From contig JAFEBW010000048.1 in NCBI GenBank assembly GCA_018242445.1, positions 1 through 64,000 of the forward strand: a DNA stretch of 64,000 nt, read 5' to 3'. The position numbers and the translations under genes were made by a program. The stretch's first letter is position 1. Every line of letters starts with the position of its first letter. This DNA comes from Pseudomonadota bacterium (GTDB taxonomy: Bacteria > Pseudomonadota > Gammaproteobacteria > Xanthomonadales > Xanthomonadaceae). Below, in pieces: positions 48,318-57,687 of the stretch. Below the pieces are notes generated by a model, which ran no database searches, was not told the origin of the DNA, and saw nothing but the letters and a program-made list of their open reading frames with translations.

Positions 48318-49907
48318 TCAATGGCGGAAATGCCGGCGGCCGGTGAACACCATCGCGATGGCGTGCTCGTCGGCCGCGGCAATGACTTCGGCATCGCGCA
48401 TCGAGCCGCCGGGCTGGATCACCGCGCGGATGCCGGCCGCGGCGGCCGCGTCGATGCCATCGCGGAATGGGAAGAAGGCATCGCTGGCCAGCACCGCGCC
48501 GGGCACCGGCAGGCCGGCTTCCTCGGCCTTGAGCGCGGCGATCTTCGCGCTGACCACGCGGCTCATCTGCCCCGCGCCCACGCCGATCGTGCGTTGATCG
48601 CGCGCATACACGATGGCGTTGGACTTGACGTGCATCGCCACCTTCCACGCGAACAGCAGGTCGTTCAATTCAGCCGCGTCGGGCGCGCGCTTGGTCACGA
48701 CCTTGAGATCGGTGATGGCGAGCGTGTCGGAGTCGGCATCCTGCACCAGCAGGCCGCCGGCGATGCGCTTGCAGTCCTGCGCGGCCGGGCGTGCCTCGAA
48801 CGGCCCGCAGACCAGCACGCGCACGTTGGATTTTTTCGCGAACGCCGCCAGCGCCTCGGGCTCGATGGACGGAGCGATGACCACTTCGACGAACTGGCGC
48901 TTGACGATCTCGCGCGCGGTCTGCGCATCCAGCGCGCGATTGAAGGCGATGATGCCGCCGAAGGCCGAGGTCGGGTCGGTGGCGTGGGCGCGGTCGTAGG
49001 CGTCCAACAGATTCGCTGCGACCGCCACGCCGCAGGGGTTGGCGTGCTTGACGATCACGCAGGCCGGCGCGTCGAAGGCCTTGACGCATTCCAGCGCGGC
49101 ATCGGCGTCGGCGAGGTTGTTGTACGACAGTTCCTTGCCCTGCAGGAAGCGCGCGGTGGCGACGATGCCATGCGGCGGCGCGCCCTTTTCCACATACAAG
49201 GCACCGGCCTGGTGCGGGTTTTCGCCGTAGCGCAGCGCGCTGGCCAGATCGAACGACAGATGCAGCGTCTGCGGCCACGCCTGCGGCTGCGAGGGTTCTT
49301 CGGCGCGCGGCGAGAGCCATTGCGCGATGCGCCCGTCGTAATGCGCGGTGTGCGCATACGCCTTGGCCGCGAGATGGCGGCGCTGCGTGGCGGTGGTGCC
49401 GCCGGCGGCGATCGCGTCCACGATCGCGCCGTAATCGGACGGAGCGACCACCACCGCGACCCGCGCGTGGTTCTTGGCCGCCGCGCGCAGCATCGCCGGG
49501 CCGCCGATGTCGATGTTCTCGACGGCCTCCTCGTAGGTACAGCCGGCTTTGGCGATGGTGGCCTCGAACGGATACAGGTTGACCACCAGCAGGTCGATGG
49601 GCGCGATGGCATGCGCGGCCATCACCGCATCGTCGATGCCATCGCGGCCGAGCAGGCCGCCGTGGATGGACGGATGCAGGGTCTTGACGCGGCCGTCCAT
49701 GATCTCGGGAAAGCCGGTGACCTGGCTGACGTCGCGCACGCCGATGCCGGCCTCGCGCAGCGCCTTGGCGGTGCCGCCCGTGGAGAGCAGTTCCACGCCT
49801 TGCGCGACGAGGGCGTCGGCCAGATCGATCAGGCCGGCCTTGTCGGACACGGAGAGCAGCGCGCGGCGCACGCGCTGGCGTGGTGCGGAAGGAGCGTTCG
49901 CGGACAT
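48318..49907 (-). CDS. purH: Bifunctional AICAR formyltransferase / IMP cyclohydrolase
   Basis: Last two steps of IMP synthesis, 529 aa. The N-terminal MGS-like cyclohydrolase domain starts [17 protein letters not shown] with STGGTAKAL and [15 protein letters not shown]; the C-terminal AICAR transformylase has [26 protein letters not shown] and [15 protein letters not shown] 49907 is preceded by a GGGG stretch. It is in the minus-strand group with fis upstream. Confidence 0.97.
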   Translation of the reverse strand: MSANAPSAPRQRVRRALLSVSDKAGLIDLADALVAQGVELLSTGGTAKALREAGIGVRDVSQVTGFPEIMDGRVKTLHPSIHGGLLGRDGIDDAVMAAHAIAPIDLLVVNLYPFEATIAKAGCTYEEAVENIDIGGPAMLRAAAKNHARVAVVVAPSDYGAIVDAIAAGGTTATQRRHLAAKAYAHTAHYDGRIAQWLSPRAEEPSQPQAWPQTLHLSFDLASALRYGENPHQAGALYVEKGAPPHGIVATARFLQGKELSYNNLADADAALECVKAFDAPACVIVKHANPCGVAVAANLLDAYDRAHATDPTSAFGGIIAFNRALDAQTAREIVKRQFVEVVIAPSIEPEALAAFAKKSNVRVLVCGPFEARPAAQDCKRIAGGLLVQDADSDTLAITDLKVVTKRAPDAAELNDLLFAWKVAMHVKSNAIVYARDQRTIGVGAGQMSRVVSAKIAALKAEEAGLPVPGAVLASDAFFPFRDGIDAAAAAGIRAVIQPGGSMRDAEVIAAADEHAIAMVFTGRRHFRH

Positions 49908-49975
49908 CGGCAACCCCGAAAAATCAGGATGGCGATTATAGCGGAGGCGGCCTGGAAGGCCGTGGGTTGCGCGGC

Positions 49976-50257
49976 TCAGGCGAGGTTGTAGTCGCGCAGC
50001 TTCTTGCGCAAGGTGCCGCGATTGAGGCCCAGTGCGGCCGCGGCGCGGCTCTGGTTGCCGTCGCAGTGTTCCAGTACCTCGGCGAACAGCGGCTTTTCGA
50101 CCTCCTGCAGGATCAGCGCATGCAGATCCTCGGCCGGGTGATCGCCGAGATCGCGCAGGTAACGGCGCACGACGAGGGCAACGCAATCGCGCAGCGAAGA
50201 TTGTACCGATGCGGACGCGGACGAACCGCTGTCGCGCAGTGCCTGAATGGTGTTCAC
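49976..50257 (-). CDS. fis: Fis-type nucleoid protein
   Basis: 93-aa Fis family DNA-bending protein. The C-terminal [22 protein letters not shown] plus [20 protein letters not shown] is highly characteristic. The N-terminal ~35 residues are variable. Start GTG 50257 (reading [11 protein letters not shown]) has GGAG upstream. An AT-rich tract at 50369-50393 lies upstream, in otherwise GC-rich DNA, as expected for an UP-element-like promoter. Between prmA/DUF3426 genes and purH. Confidence 0.9.
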   Translation of the reverse strand: MNTIQALRDSGSSASASVQSSLRDCVALVVRRYLRDLGDHPAEDLHALILQEVEKPLFAEVLEHCDGNQSRAAAALGLNRGTLRKKLRDYNLA

Positions 50258-50502
50258 GACGTGTCGCGCTCCGGGGCTGCGCCCGCAAACCTGCCGATGC
50301 CGCCGGCGATGCGCAAGGCGCGGCGCGACGGGGGAGTGAGTGTACGCCCGTGCCGCGGGCATCATGCAAGAACGCAGGCAAAAATATTTTTCTTGACACG
50401 CGATGCGGGAACGAAACCTGCGATACGGCATGCGAGACGTGCGCGGCGATGCCTTGCGACGACGCTGCCGCGTCGGGTGTCACCCGTTGGAACGTGGGTC
50501 GT

Positions 50503-51231
50503 TCAGCGAAACTGGATGTCCCACGACGGCGCGCCCGGATCGATGATCTCCAGCGTGGCGCTGGCCGATTGACCGGGCTGGATCAGGGATGTCGCGGGCG
50601 CGCTGCCGAGGTATTCGCTGGAACGGAAGCGGCGCTGGCCGATCACGCGGCCGTTGAGGTCGGAGGCGGTCAGCTCCAGCAACGGCCAGGCCTGCGCGAA
50701 GGCGGCATCGTTGCGGAAGCTCACCGTGACCATGCGTGCGCCTTTCACGCTCGGGTGTGGATTGAATTCGCGGGCGGTGACCACGAAGGCGGCCGGATCG
50801 TGCCAGGGCGGCGGATTGCAGCCGACGAGATGGCAGATCGATTCCACGCGCGGCCGCCAATCGGGGTCGCGCGCCAGTGCGTCGCGATCGGCGATCGGCA
50901 CGATCGCCGCGAGCGCGGCGAGCAGAACCATGCTCGCCAACCACCACCGGCCCTGCCCCGGCATCTGCACACGCATGCGTTCGCGCGCGAAGCGCGGCAC
51001 GCTGGTCGGCATCGCCGGGCGCTGGTGGGTGGCGAACAGGTCGGTCTGGCGATCATCGGCCGCGCTGGCGGGCGTCAATGGGTCGGTGACGCTGGACTCG
51101 GCCGAGGCCAGGTGGGCGCTGGCGTCGAAGGGATTGCCGCAGGCAGGGCAGGCGAAGGCGCCCCCGCTGGCCGCTGGGTGATCGGCCGCGAGTGGAATGG
51201 TCGTCTGGCACTGGGGGCAACGGGTCTGCAT
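50503..51231 (-). CDS. Zinc-ribbon, DUF3426-type membrane protein
   Basis: 242-aa protein: N-terminal MJ0042-type zinc ribbon ([12 protein letters not shown], then [10 protein letters not shown]), a variable cytoplasmic linker, one transmembrane helix (~residues 97-115, [17 protein letters not shown]) and a C-terminal DUF3426-like periplasmic domain ([26 protein letters not shown] divided around the Pro residues). It lies between prmA and fis, its usual xanthomonad position. Function unknown. Confidence 0.85.
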   Translation of the reverse strand: MQTRCPQCQTTIPLAADHPAASGGAFACPACGNPFDASAHLASAESSVTDPLTPASAADDRQTDLFATHQRPAMPTSVPRFARERMRVQMPGQGRWWLASMVLLAALAAIVPIADRDALARDPDWRPRVESICHLVGCNPPPWHDPAAFVVTAREFNPHPSVKGARMVTVSFRNDAAFAQAWPLLELTASDLNGRVIGQRRFRSSEYLGSAPATSLIQPGQSASATLEIIDPGAPSWDIQFR

Positions 51232-51271
51232 GCGCGCAGTGTAAGGGAAACGCAGCTTCGATCAGGCAGGT

Positions 51272-52213
51272 TCAATCAGCCGGATTCAACCCGCGCCGCA
51301 CGCCGTCGATCCGCAGCCAGTCCCCCTGCGGGCTGATGCGCAGGCCGTCGAACCATGCGCCGTAACGCGCCAGCAGTTCATCCTGCTGATCGTCGAGGAT
51401 GCCCGACAGCGCGAGCAGACCGCCCGGCCGCAGCCGCGCGGCCAGGCTCGGCGCCAGTTCGTGCAAGGCCGAGGCGAGGATGTTGGCGAGGACGATGTCG
51501 TAGCGCACCGTGGGGGCGGCTTCGGGCGTGAACACCGCCAGCCGCTGCGCGACCTCGTTGCGCTGGGCGTTGTCGAGGCTCGCGGACAACGCCTGCGGGT
51601 CGTTGTCGATGCCGTCGGCGTGCGCGGCACCGAGTTTGAGCGCGGCGATGGCGAGGATGCCCGAGCCGCAGCCCACATCGAGCACGCGGCGGCCCTGCAA
51701 GCGGCCATCGCGCGCCAGACCTTCGAGCCATTGCAGGCACAACGCGGTGGTCGGATGCGTGCCCGAGCCGAAGGCCAGTCCGGGATCGAGCCGCACGATC
51801 GTGGCGGCTTCGCCCAGCGCTGCTGCTTCGGCGGGCAGATCGGCATTCCACGGCACGATCCACAGGCCATGCCCGAAACGCAGCGGCGGGTAGTCGTCCA
51901 TCCACGCACGCACCCAGTCCTGATCGGCGACCTCGCGAAACACGGAGGACGAAAGATCGGCGTCGGGTACGAGCGCTTCCAGCGCATACAGCAGGCCGTC
52001 GCGGTCGGCATCGGCGGGGAACAACGCGGTCAGCCTCAGCGCCTGCCACAGCGGCATCGCGCCCACGCCCGGTTCGAGAATGGCGCGCTCGTCGGGTGTT
52101 TCCACGTTTGCATCCATGCAGGTGACCGACAGCGCGCCGAGCTCGTCCAGCGCGGCCTCGATGCGCGGATGCTCGCGCTGGGTGCAGTGCAGGCTCAGTT
52201 CGAGGAAGGGCAT
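51272..52213 (-). CDS. prmA: Ribosomal protein L11 methyltransferase
   Basis: SAM-dependent trimethylation of L11, 313 aa. N-terminal L11-binding domain MPFLELSLHCTQREHPRIE; SAM motif RVLDVGCGSGILAIAALKLGA; NPPY-equivalent region DIVLANILASAL. LDPGLAFGSGTHPTT is a strong family marker. The start overlaps the pssA stop (ATGA, 52210-52213 on the minus strand). Confidence 0.96.
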   Translation of the reverse strand: MPFLELSLHCTQREHPRIEAALDELGALSVTCMDANVETPDERAILEPGVGAMPLWQALRLTALFPADADRDGLLYALEALVPDADLSSSVFREVADQDWVRAWMDDYPPLRFGHGLWIVPWNADLPAEAAALGEAATIVRLDPGLAFGSGTHPTTALCLQWLEGLARDGRLQGRRVLDVGCGSGILAIAALKLGAAHADGIDNDPQALSASLDNAQRNEVAQRLAVFTPEAAPTVRYDIVLANILASALHELAPSLAARLRPGGLLALSGILDDQQDELLARYGAWFDGLRISPQGDWLRIDGVRRGLNPAD

Positions 52214-52842
52214 CAGAGTTTGGGGATGCGGATCGTCTTGCTGATCATCAGCGAGCCGGAGAGCGCGAAGGCCAGCGCCAGCGGATGCAGCGCCCACGGG
52301 CCGAGTTGCACGCGGCTGAACCAGATCGCAGCGCCGACCCGGCCCTGCCATGCGGCCACGCCCAGCGCGAGCACCAGCAGCACGCTGCTCGGGATCGGCG
52401 TGCCCTCGAAGTATTTCACCTTGCCCGAGGCGTCGGCGGCGAGCGCATCGGCGGTGATGTTGTAGCGCGCCAGCCGGCTCACCCCGCAGGCGACGAAGTA
52501 GATCAGCACCACGCAATCCCAGCGCCCGTCGAGGCCGCAGGCGTAGCCCATCGCCGCCGGCGCGACGCCGAACGAGATCGCGTCGGCCAGCGAATCCAGC
52601 TCACGGCCCAGCGCCGACTGCGTCTGCCGCCAGCGCGCGACGCGGCCGTCGAGGATGTCAAACACCAGCGCCAGCGGGATCAGCACGGCGGCATGCAACA
52701 GGCCGCCGGGATTGTTCCCCGCCAGATGGCCCATCAACGCCAGCACCGCGCCCATGCCGCAGGCGGCATTGGCGATGGTGAACCAGTCCGCGAGGTGGAA
52801 GCCGCGGATCATCGAGAAGTGGGGCGGGCGGGGTTGGTTCAT
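52213..52842 (-). CDS. pssA: CDP-diacylglycerol-serine O-phosphatidyltransferase
   Basis: CDP-alcohol phosphatidyltransferase, 209 aa, multi-pass inner-membrane enzyme making phosphatidylserine for phosphatidylethanolamine synthesis. The class signature DG-x2-AR-x8-G-x3-D-x3-D is visible as DILDGRVAR and GRELDSLADAISFG, followed by APAAMGYACG. Short-type PssA. In-frame Met11 (reading MIRGFHLADW) is an alternative start. Its place between accC and prmA is not one I expect from related genomes. Confidence 0.88.
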   Translation of the reverse strand: MNQPRPPHFSMIRGFHLADWFTIANAACGMGAVLALMGHLAGNNPGGLLHAAVLIPLALVFDILDGRVARWRQTQSALGRELDSLADAISFGVAPAAMGYACGLDGRWDCVVLIYFVACGVSRLARYNITADALAADASGKVKYFEGTPIPSSVLLVLALGVAAWQGRVGAAIWFSRVQLGPWALHPLALAFALSGSLMISKTIRIPKL

Positions 52843-52917
52843 GCGGGTGCGGCCGGTGGCGGCGATGGGCCATCTGGCGGGGCCTTGCGTCGTCGCGTCG
52901 GCTGCATCGCGCCCGGC

Positions 52918-53700
52918 TCAGTCGCCGATGAAATCGCACAGGTCCCAGTTGGCCGGGTCGTCCCACACGATGCCCGGCTGGAAACTGCGCGGATGCAAGG
53001 GGTTGCCGTTGAGGTACAGCGCGTCGGCCATGCGGATCTGGATCTTGCCGGTGTCGTTGTCGATGGCGGCGGTGTAGCCGATTTCGATCCAGGTGTCGTG
53101 CTTGCGGCAGACTTTCGTGCCGATCTTGAACTTGGCGGGCACCTTTGCGACGGGCCGCCGCGCCGTCGCGCCCGCCGCATCGGGTTGCGCTTGCGAGGCC
53201 GCCGCCGCCGCGCCTGCGCCGTCGGGCGGGGTTTGCGGTCGTTTGATTTCGAGCGGTGGCAAACCCGACAGCGCCGACAGGCTGCCTTGCAGGCGCAGCA
53301 CGCGATCGCGAGCCTGTTGGGCGACGAGCGCGAATTGGGGTGATATCGCACCGTCCTTTTCCCTGACGAGCAACACGGCCGCCGCCGAGCGCTCACCGCG
53401 GGCGGAGGCGGACGGCCACGCATGGGCCCAACCGCGAACCCGGTCGCGGGACTCGATCGGCAACAGATAGAACCGCTCGCCGGCGACGGTCGTCTCGCTG
53501 CTGACCGGATAGGTTCCGGGCTGGAGCCGGAGTTGCGCGTGATCGGGCGATGGCTGGACGTCAACGGCGATGGCCTGCGCCACGACGACGCGGACATCCC
53601 CCGACCTGGGCAAGGTCGCGATGTCCGGGTCTTTGGCCGTGGCGGGCGTAGTGGCGAACAGCGCCGCAACGACAAGAATGCAGAGACTATTTCTGTTCAT
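52918..53700 (-). CDS. Exported protein of unknown function
   Basis: 260-aa protein with a Sec signal peptide (MNRNSLCILVVAALFATTPATA). A first beta-rich part (~residues 25-145) and an Ala/Pro-rich linker (~160-185) lead to a C-terminal domain with KIGTKVCRKHDTWIEIGYTA and NWDLCDFIGD, where two cysteines could pair. No family recognised. It lies between pssA and accC on the same strand, 24 nt from accC. Confidence 0.65.
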   Translation of the reverse strand: MNRNSLCILVVAALFATTPATAKDPDIATLPRSGDVRVVVAQAIAVDVQPSPDHAQLRLQPGTYPVSSETTVAGERFYLLPIESRDRVRGWAHAWPSASARGERSAAAVLLVREKDGAISPQFALVAQQARDRVLRLQGSLSALSGLPPLEIKRPQTPPDGAGAAAAASQAQPDAAGATARRPVAKVPAKFKIGTKVCRKHDTWIEIGYTAAIDNDTGKIQIRMADALYLNGNPLHPRSFQPGIVWDDPANWDLCDFIGD

Positions 53701-53724
53701 GTTTCATGGTTCGGGCATGCGTGT

Positions 53725-55095
53725 TCAGACGAGTCCGATGTTCTTGTCCTTCCGCTCCGCCAGCCGTTTTTCGAGGTAGTGGATGTTCTGCCCGCCGAGC
53801 TGGAAGTGCGGGTCGGCCATGATCCGCTGTTGCAGGGGGATGTTGCACTTCACGCCCTCGATCACCGTCTCCGACAGGGCCAGGCGCATGCGCGCGATGG
53901 CGCTGGCGCGGTCGGGGCCGTGCACGATCAGCTTGCCGATCATCGAGTCGTAGTTGGACGGGATGCGGTAGCCGTCGTACAGGTGGGTGTCCACGCGCAC
54001 GCCGGGGCCGCCGGGGGATTCGAAGCGCTTGATCGTGCCCGGGCAGGGCATGAAGGTGTCCGGGTCCTCGGCATTGATGCGGCATTCGATGGCGTGGCCG
54101 CGGATGACGATGTCCTCCTGCCGGATCGACAGCGGCTGGCCGGCGGCGATCAGCAACTGCTCGCGCACCAGATCCACGCCGGTGATCCATTCGGTCACCG
54201 GGTGCTCGACCTGGATGCGCGTGTTCATCTCGATGAAATAAAAGCGGCCGTCCTCGAACAGGAACTCGAAGGTGCCGGCGCCGCGGTAGCCGATGCGGAT
54301 GCAGGCGTCCACGCACACGCCGCCGATCTGCGCGCGCAGCTCCGGGGTGATGCCCGGCGCGGGCGCTTCCTCCACCACCTTCTGGTGGCGGCGCTGCATC
54401 GAGCAGTCGCGTTCGCCGAGGTGGATGGCGTGGCCCTGGCCGTCGGCGAGCACCTGGATTTCCACATGCCGCGGATTCTCCAGATACTTCTCCATATAGA
54501 CCTGCGGGTTGCCGAAGGCGGCCCTGGCCTCGGCCTGGGTGGTGGCGATGGAGTTGATCAGCGCCGCTTCGGTGTGCACCACGCGCATGCCGCGACCGCC
54601 GCCGCCGCCGGAGGCCTTGATGATGACCGGGTAGCCGATGGCGCGCGCCATCGCCATGCATTCGGCGTGATCCTCGGGCACCGGGCCGTCGGAGCCGGGC
54701 ACGCAGGGCACGCCGGCGGCCTTCATCGCGCGGATCGCCTCGACCTTGTCGCCCATCAGGCGGATGGTGTCCGCACGCGGACCGATGAAGACGAAACCGG
54801 ATTGCTCCACCCGCTCGGCGAAGTCGGCGTTCTCGGACAAGAATCCGTAACCCGGATGGATGGCCTGCGCATCGGTGACCTCGGCCGCGGCGATCAGCGC
54901 CGGGATGTTGAGATAGCTCTCCGCCGAGGGCGCCGGGCCGATGCACACCGACTCGTCGGCCATCGCCACGTGCTTGAGGTTGCGATCCACGGTGGAATGC
55001 ACCGCGACCGTGCGGATGCCCAGCGCCTGGCAGGCGCGCAGGATGCGCAGCGCGATTTCGCCGCGGTTGGCGATGACGACTTTGTCTAGGGGCAT
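53725..55095 (-). CDS. accC: Acetyl-CoA carboxylase biotin carboxylase subunit
   Basis: ATP-grasp biotin carboxylase, 456 aa, first half-reaction of malonyl-CoA synthesis. [18 protein letters not shown] at the N-terminus, glycine loop [14 protein letters not shown], catalytic [14 protein letters not shown]. It normally follows accB directly; here a four-helix-bundle gene and two heptamer tracts separate them. The ATG at 55095 is abutted by five C-rich heptamers and has no Shine-Dalgarno sequence, so initiation probably depends on coupling or on an atypical signal. Confidence 0.97.
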   Translation of the reverse strand: MPLDKVVIANRGEIALRILRACQALGIRTVAVHSTVDRNLKHVAMADESVCIGPAPSAESYLNIPALIAAAEVTDAQAIHPGYGFLSENADFAERVEQSGFVFIGPRADTIRLMGDKVEAIRAMKAAGVPCVPGSDGPVPEDHAECMAMARAIGYPVIIKASGGGGGRGMRVVHTEAALINSIATTQAEARAAFGNPQVYMEKYLENPRHVEIQVLADGQGHAIHLGERDCSMQRRHQKVVEEAPAPGITPELRAQIGGVCVDACIRIGYRGAGTFEFLFEDGRFYFIEMNTRIQVEHPVTEWITGVDLVREQLLIAAGQPLSIRQEDIVIRGHAIECRINAEDPDTFMPCPGTIKRFESPGGPGVRVDTHLYDGYRIPSNYDSMIGKLIVHGPDRASAIARMRLALSETVIEGVKCNIPLQQRIMADPHFQLGGQNIHYLEKRLAERKDKNIGLV

Positions 55096-55137
55096 GGGAA
55101 TGGGGAATGGGGAATGGGGAATGGGGAATGGGGAAAA
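55096..55137. repeat. Heptamer tract against the accC start
   Basis: Five perfect GGGAATG units on the plus strand (CATTCCC in accC sense) at 55096-55130 plus a degenerate GGGAAAA. The first base is directly adjacent to the accC start codon. Inverted relative to the tract at 55510-55537. Confidence 0.95.
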
Positions 55138-55146
55138 GCAGGAGGC

Positions 55147-55512
55147 TCACTCGCCTGCCCGCTTGTCCAGCGAGCGCATCATTGCCGTCAGCTTCTTGAA
55201 GACCTGATCCATCAGTTCGCCGGCCTCCGGCGAACGTTCTACAAAACCCAGTCGCGCAGCGATCTGCATTTGCGTGTCGGTCTCGGAAAGGGAGCCGCGT
55301 GCGATCGAGAGGAAACGAAGATATTCCGCCGTGGAACGACGCGCGGCACCCTCGGCGATGTTGGACGGAATGCTGATGGCCGAACGACGAATTTGCGAGG
55401 TTAGCCCGAAGCGCTCCGAATCGGGGAAACGTGACGAGAATGCGTACACGATCTCCACGAGGTGCATCGCATCTCGCCAAACCTCGAGATCCTCGTGCGG
55501 CCGCTTGCCCAT
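55147..55512 (-). CDS. Four-helix-bundle protein (S23/IVS-Avd family)
   Basis: 121-aa helical protein of the four-helix-bundle family first described from 23S rRNA intervening sequences (TIGR02436 type), the same fold as the Avd accessory protein of diversity-generating retroelements. The family hallmark SQIRRSAISIPSNIAEGAA is present, with DLEVWRDAMHLVEIVY at the N-terminus. It sits inside the accB-accC operon with inverted heptamer tracts on both sides, and its ATG is part of the terminal GGGAATG unit. The upstream GGGAATA units could serve as reiterated ribosome binding sites. No reverse transcriptase or variable repeat is nearby. Function unknown; a nucleic-acid-binding role is known only by family analogy. 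Confidence 0.92.
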   Translation of the reverse strand: MGKRPHEDLEVWRDAMHLVEIVYAFSSRFPDSERFGLTSQIRRSAISIPSNIAEGAARRSTAEYLRFLSIARGSLSETDTQMQIAARLGFVERSPEAGELMDQVFKKLTAMMRSLDKRAGE

Positions 55513-55537
55513 TCCCTATTCCCTATTCCCCATTCCC
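55510..55537. repeat. Heptamer tract at the four-helix gene start
   Basis: CATTCCC, TATTCCC, TATTCCC, CATTCCC on the plus strand. It lies 3 nt from the accB stop and supplies the ATG of the four-helix gene on the minus strand. Confidence 0.95.
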
Positions 55538-55540
55538 ACT

Positions 55541-56026
55541 TCACCCAATCACGAACAACGGCTCATCGAACTCGATCGGCTGCCCGCTGCTGGCGAGAAT
55601 GGCCTTGACCGTGCCGGACACGTCGGCCTCGATCGGATTGAACATCTTCATCGCCTCGATGATCGCCAGCGTTTCGCCGGCCTTCACCGCCTGCCCGACT
55701 TTCACGAAGGCCGGCGACTCGGGGTTGGGCGAGGCGTAGAAGGTGCCGACCATCGGCGAGCGCAGGACGTGGCCTTCGGGCAGTTCGCGGCCGCCCTTGC
55801 CGATGTGCGCGATGTCCGCTGGCGCGGCGGTTGCTGCGGCCGGGCGGGGTGTCTCGGCGGCGGCCGGGGCGGGCGCGGCGTACTGGATCGGTGCTGCCGG
55901 CGCGGCGATGCCGCCCTTGGGCATGCGCGACAGGCGAACGGATTCCTCGCCTTCCTTGATCTCGATTTCGGCGAGGTTGGATTCGTCGAGCAGGTCGATG
56001 AGTTTCTTGATCTTGCGAAGATCCAT
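55541..56026 (-). CDS. accB: Biotin carboxyl carrier protein of acetyl-CoA carboxylase
   Basis: 161-aa BCCP. The C-terminal biotinyl domain carries the biotinylation motif [13 protein letters not shown], preceded by [19 protein letters not shown]; the thumb is typical. The N-terminus is a helix ([18 protein letters not shown]) plus an Ala/Pro linker. It begins the acc operon on this strand and is separated from accC by the four-helix cassette. Confidence 0.97.
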   Translation of the reverse strand: MDLRKIKKLIDLLDESNLAEIEIKEGEESVRLSRMPKGGIAAPAAPIQYAAPAPAAAETPRPAAATAAPADIAHIGKGGRELPEGHVLRSPMVGTFYASPNPESPAFVKVGQAVKAGETLAIIEAMKMFNPIEADVSGTVKAILASSGQPIEFDEPLFVIG

Positions 56027-56080
56027 GGTGTGGGTTCCTGATGCGGGTTTTATGCGTGTGCTTGCATCGACGCGCAGCCG

Positions 56081-56488
56081 TCAAACTAGCGCTTCGACGT
56101 GGCGCGCGAAGCGGTCGAGGATGGCCTGCCAGCCGCCGCGCTGCTGTTCGATGGAATGGGTGGATTCGGCGTCGAACTCGACGCGCACGTTGATGGCGTC
56201 ATCGACCTGCACGAATTCGACGGTGACCTGTCGATCCCCGAAGCTGTAGGCGATCAGGCGCTGCGGGACGACGCGGGTGTAGGTGCCGGCGAAGTCGAAG
56301 CCCATGCTGCCGTCGCGGGCTTCCATGCGCGAGGAAAACTGCCCGCCTTCGCGCAGATCCACGCTCGCCGCCGTGGTGTGCCAGTCGTCCGATGCGGCAT
56401 TCCATTGCAGGATGTCGACCGGCGTGGTGTAGGCATGCCAGACCTTCTGGATCGGGGCGCGCACGCGGGTTTCGACCATGATCTTCAT
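56081..56488 (-). CDS. SRPBCC / AHSA1-like protein
   Basis: 135-aa START-like fold protein of the activator-of-Hsp90 (AHSA1) family: VETRVRAPIQKVWHAYTTP at the N-terminus, WNAASDDWHT, GGWQAILDRFARHVE at the C-terminal helix. Such proteins bind hydrophobic ligands; the ligand is unknown. ATG 56479 is an alternative start. It lies 15 nt downstream of aroQ on the same strand. Confidence 0.85.
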   Translation of the reverse strand: MKIMVETRVRAPIQKVWHAYTTPVDILQWNAASDDWHTTAASVDLREGGQFSSRMEARDGSMGFDFAGTYTRVVPQRLIAYSFGDRQVTVEFVQVDDAINVRVEFDAESTHSIEQQRGGWQAILDRFARHVEALV

Positions 56489-56503
56489 CGCCGTCTCCGA
56501 TGG

Positions 56504-56962
56504 TCAGGGGTTCGATGCGGCGGTGGAAGCCAGGCGGACGATGGCCGCCTCCAGCGCGTAGCGGTAGCTGTCCGCGCCGAAGCCGGCGATCACCCCCACG
56601 GCCAGATCGCTGAAATACGACTGGCGGCGGAAGGGTTCGCGGGTGTGCGGGTTGGACAGGTGCACTTCGATGAAGGGGATGCGCACGGCGGCCAGCGCAT
56701 CGCGCAGGGCCGCCGAGGTGTGGGTGAAGGCGGCCGGGTTGATCAGGATGAATTCGGTGCCGTCGCCGGCGGCGGCCTGCACGCGTTCGACGAGGACGTG
56801 CTCGGCATTGGCCTGCATGGATTGCAGCGCTATCCCGGCGGCCTGCGCGCGCGCGGCCAGATCGGCGTCGATCTGCGCCAGCGTCGTGTACCCGTAGATG
56901 CCCGGCTCGCGGCTGCCGAGCAGGTTCAGGTTGGGGCCGTGCAGGACGAGGATGCGGGGCAT
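56504..56962 (-). CDS. aroQ: Type II 3-dehydroquinate dehydratase
   Basis: Shikimate pathway dehydratase of the dodecameric type II class, 152 aa. [19 protein letters not shown] carries the catalytic Tyr23 and Arg18 region; [16 protein letters not shown] and [17 protein letters not shown] hold the remaining active-site residues. It sits upstream of accB as in many Gammaproteobacteria, with the SRPBCC gene between them. Confidence 0.96.
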   Translation of the reverse strand: MPRILVLHGPNLNLLGSREPGIYGYTTLAQIDADLAARAQAAGIALQSMQANAEHVLVERVQAAAGDGTEFILINPAAFTHTSAALRDALAAVRIPFIEVHLSNPHTREPFRRQSYFSDLAVGVIAGFGADSYRYALEAAIVRLASTAASNP

Positions 56963-57096
56963 CGGGGGCTGCGATCACGGGAGCATCCCGGGGCGCGCAG
57001 TGTCGCCTGTCGCGCACCGCATGTCCAGCCGATGCGTCCCGGATCGGCGAAGTTCACGGAAATTGAACAAATATCTTCGGCGTCTGGAGTAAACGC

Positions 57097-57687
57097 TCAG
57101 TTTTTCTCCGCCGCCCATTGCGCAACGGCTTCGGCGCTGTCGAAGGGGCCGGTGCGGGTTTTCAGCAGACGGCCATTGGCATCGATCAGGGCGGTGAACG
57201 GGAGCAGCCCGCGCGCGTTGCCGAGGCGGGTGCTGGCACGCCACTGCGCATCGTCCAGCAGGGTTTGATAGCCAGCGGGTGATTTTCGCAGGAAATCGGC
57301 GACGTATGCTGCATCATCCTCGGCGATGCCGACCACGGCGACCCCTTGGCCGTCTTGCGTTGCCGCGTAGTGCGCCAGCAAGGGCATTTCCTGTCGGCAG
57401 GGCGCGCACCAGCCCGCCCACAGATTGACCAGCACGCGACGGTTGGAAGGCAGGGCCTGCGGCTGGTGGTCGAGATCGGTCAAGGGCAAGGGGCCGACGA
57501 CCTGCCCGGGTTGGGCCGGGGTGATGCCATTGGCGGGGATTGCAGGCGCGGACGGCCGGCCCAGCCAGCGCCCGAGCGGGGTGTCGGCCAGTCCGCTCGT
57601 TCCGCGGGTGGCTACCAGCAATGCCAGCCACGCCCCGCAGGCAAAGCCGAGCGTGAGGATCGCGATGGAGGTCGGTCGTCCCTTCAT
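57097..57687 (-). CDS. TlpA-like membrane-anchored thioredoxin protein
   Basis: 196-aa TlpA/ResA-type oxidoreductase: N-terminal anchor (SIAILTLGFACGAWLALLV), then a thioredoxin fold with WCAPC (Cys94, Cys97) in VNLWAGWCAPCRQEMPLL and a PFTALIDANG strand with cis-Pro. The start overlaps the dsbD stop (ATGA), so it is probably made with DsbD, which could supply its electrons. Confidence 0.9.
   Translation of the reverse strand: MKGRPTSIAILTLGFACGAWLALLVATRGTSGLADTPLGRWLGRPSAPAIPANGITPAQPGQVVGPLPLTDLDHQPQALPSNRRVLVNLWAGWCAPCRQEMPLLAHYAATQDGQGVAVVGIAEDDAAYVADFLRKSPAGYQTLLDDAQWRASTRLGNARGLLPFTALIDANGRLLKTRTGPFDSAEAVAQWAAEKN

Noticed and set aside
50391..50397. TTGACA hexamer upstream of fis
   Set aside because: It points away from fis (plus strand) and has no acceptable -10 box at 16-18 nt; no plus-strand gene follows.
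55147..55512. Avd of a diversity-generating retroelement
   Set aside because: No reverse transcriptase, template repeat or variable repeat is present nearby; only the fold family is shared.
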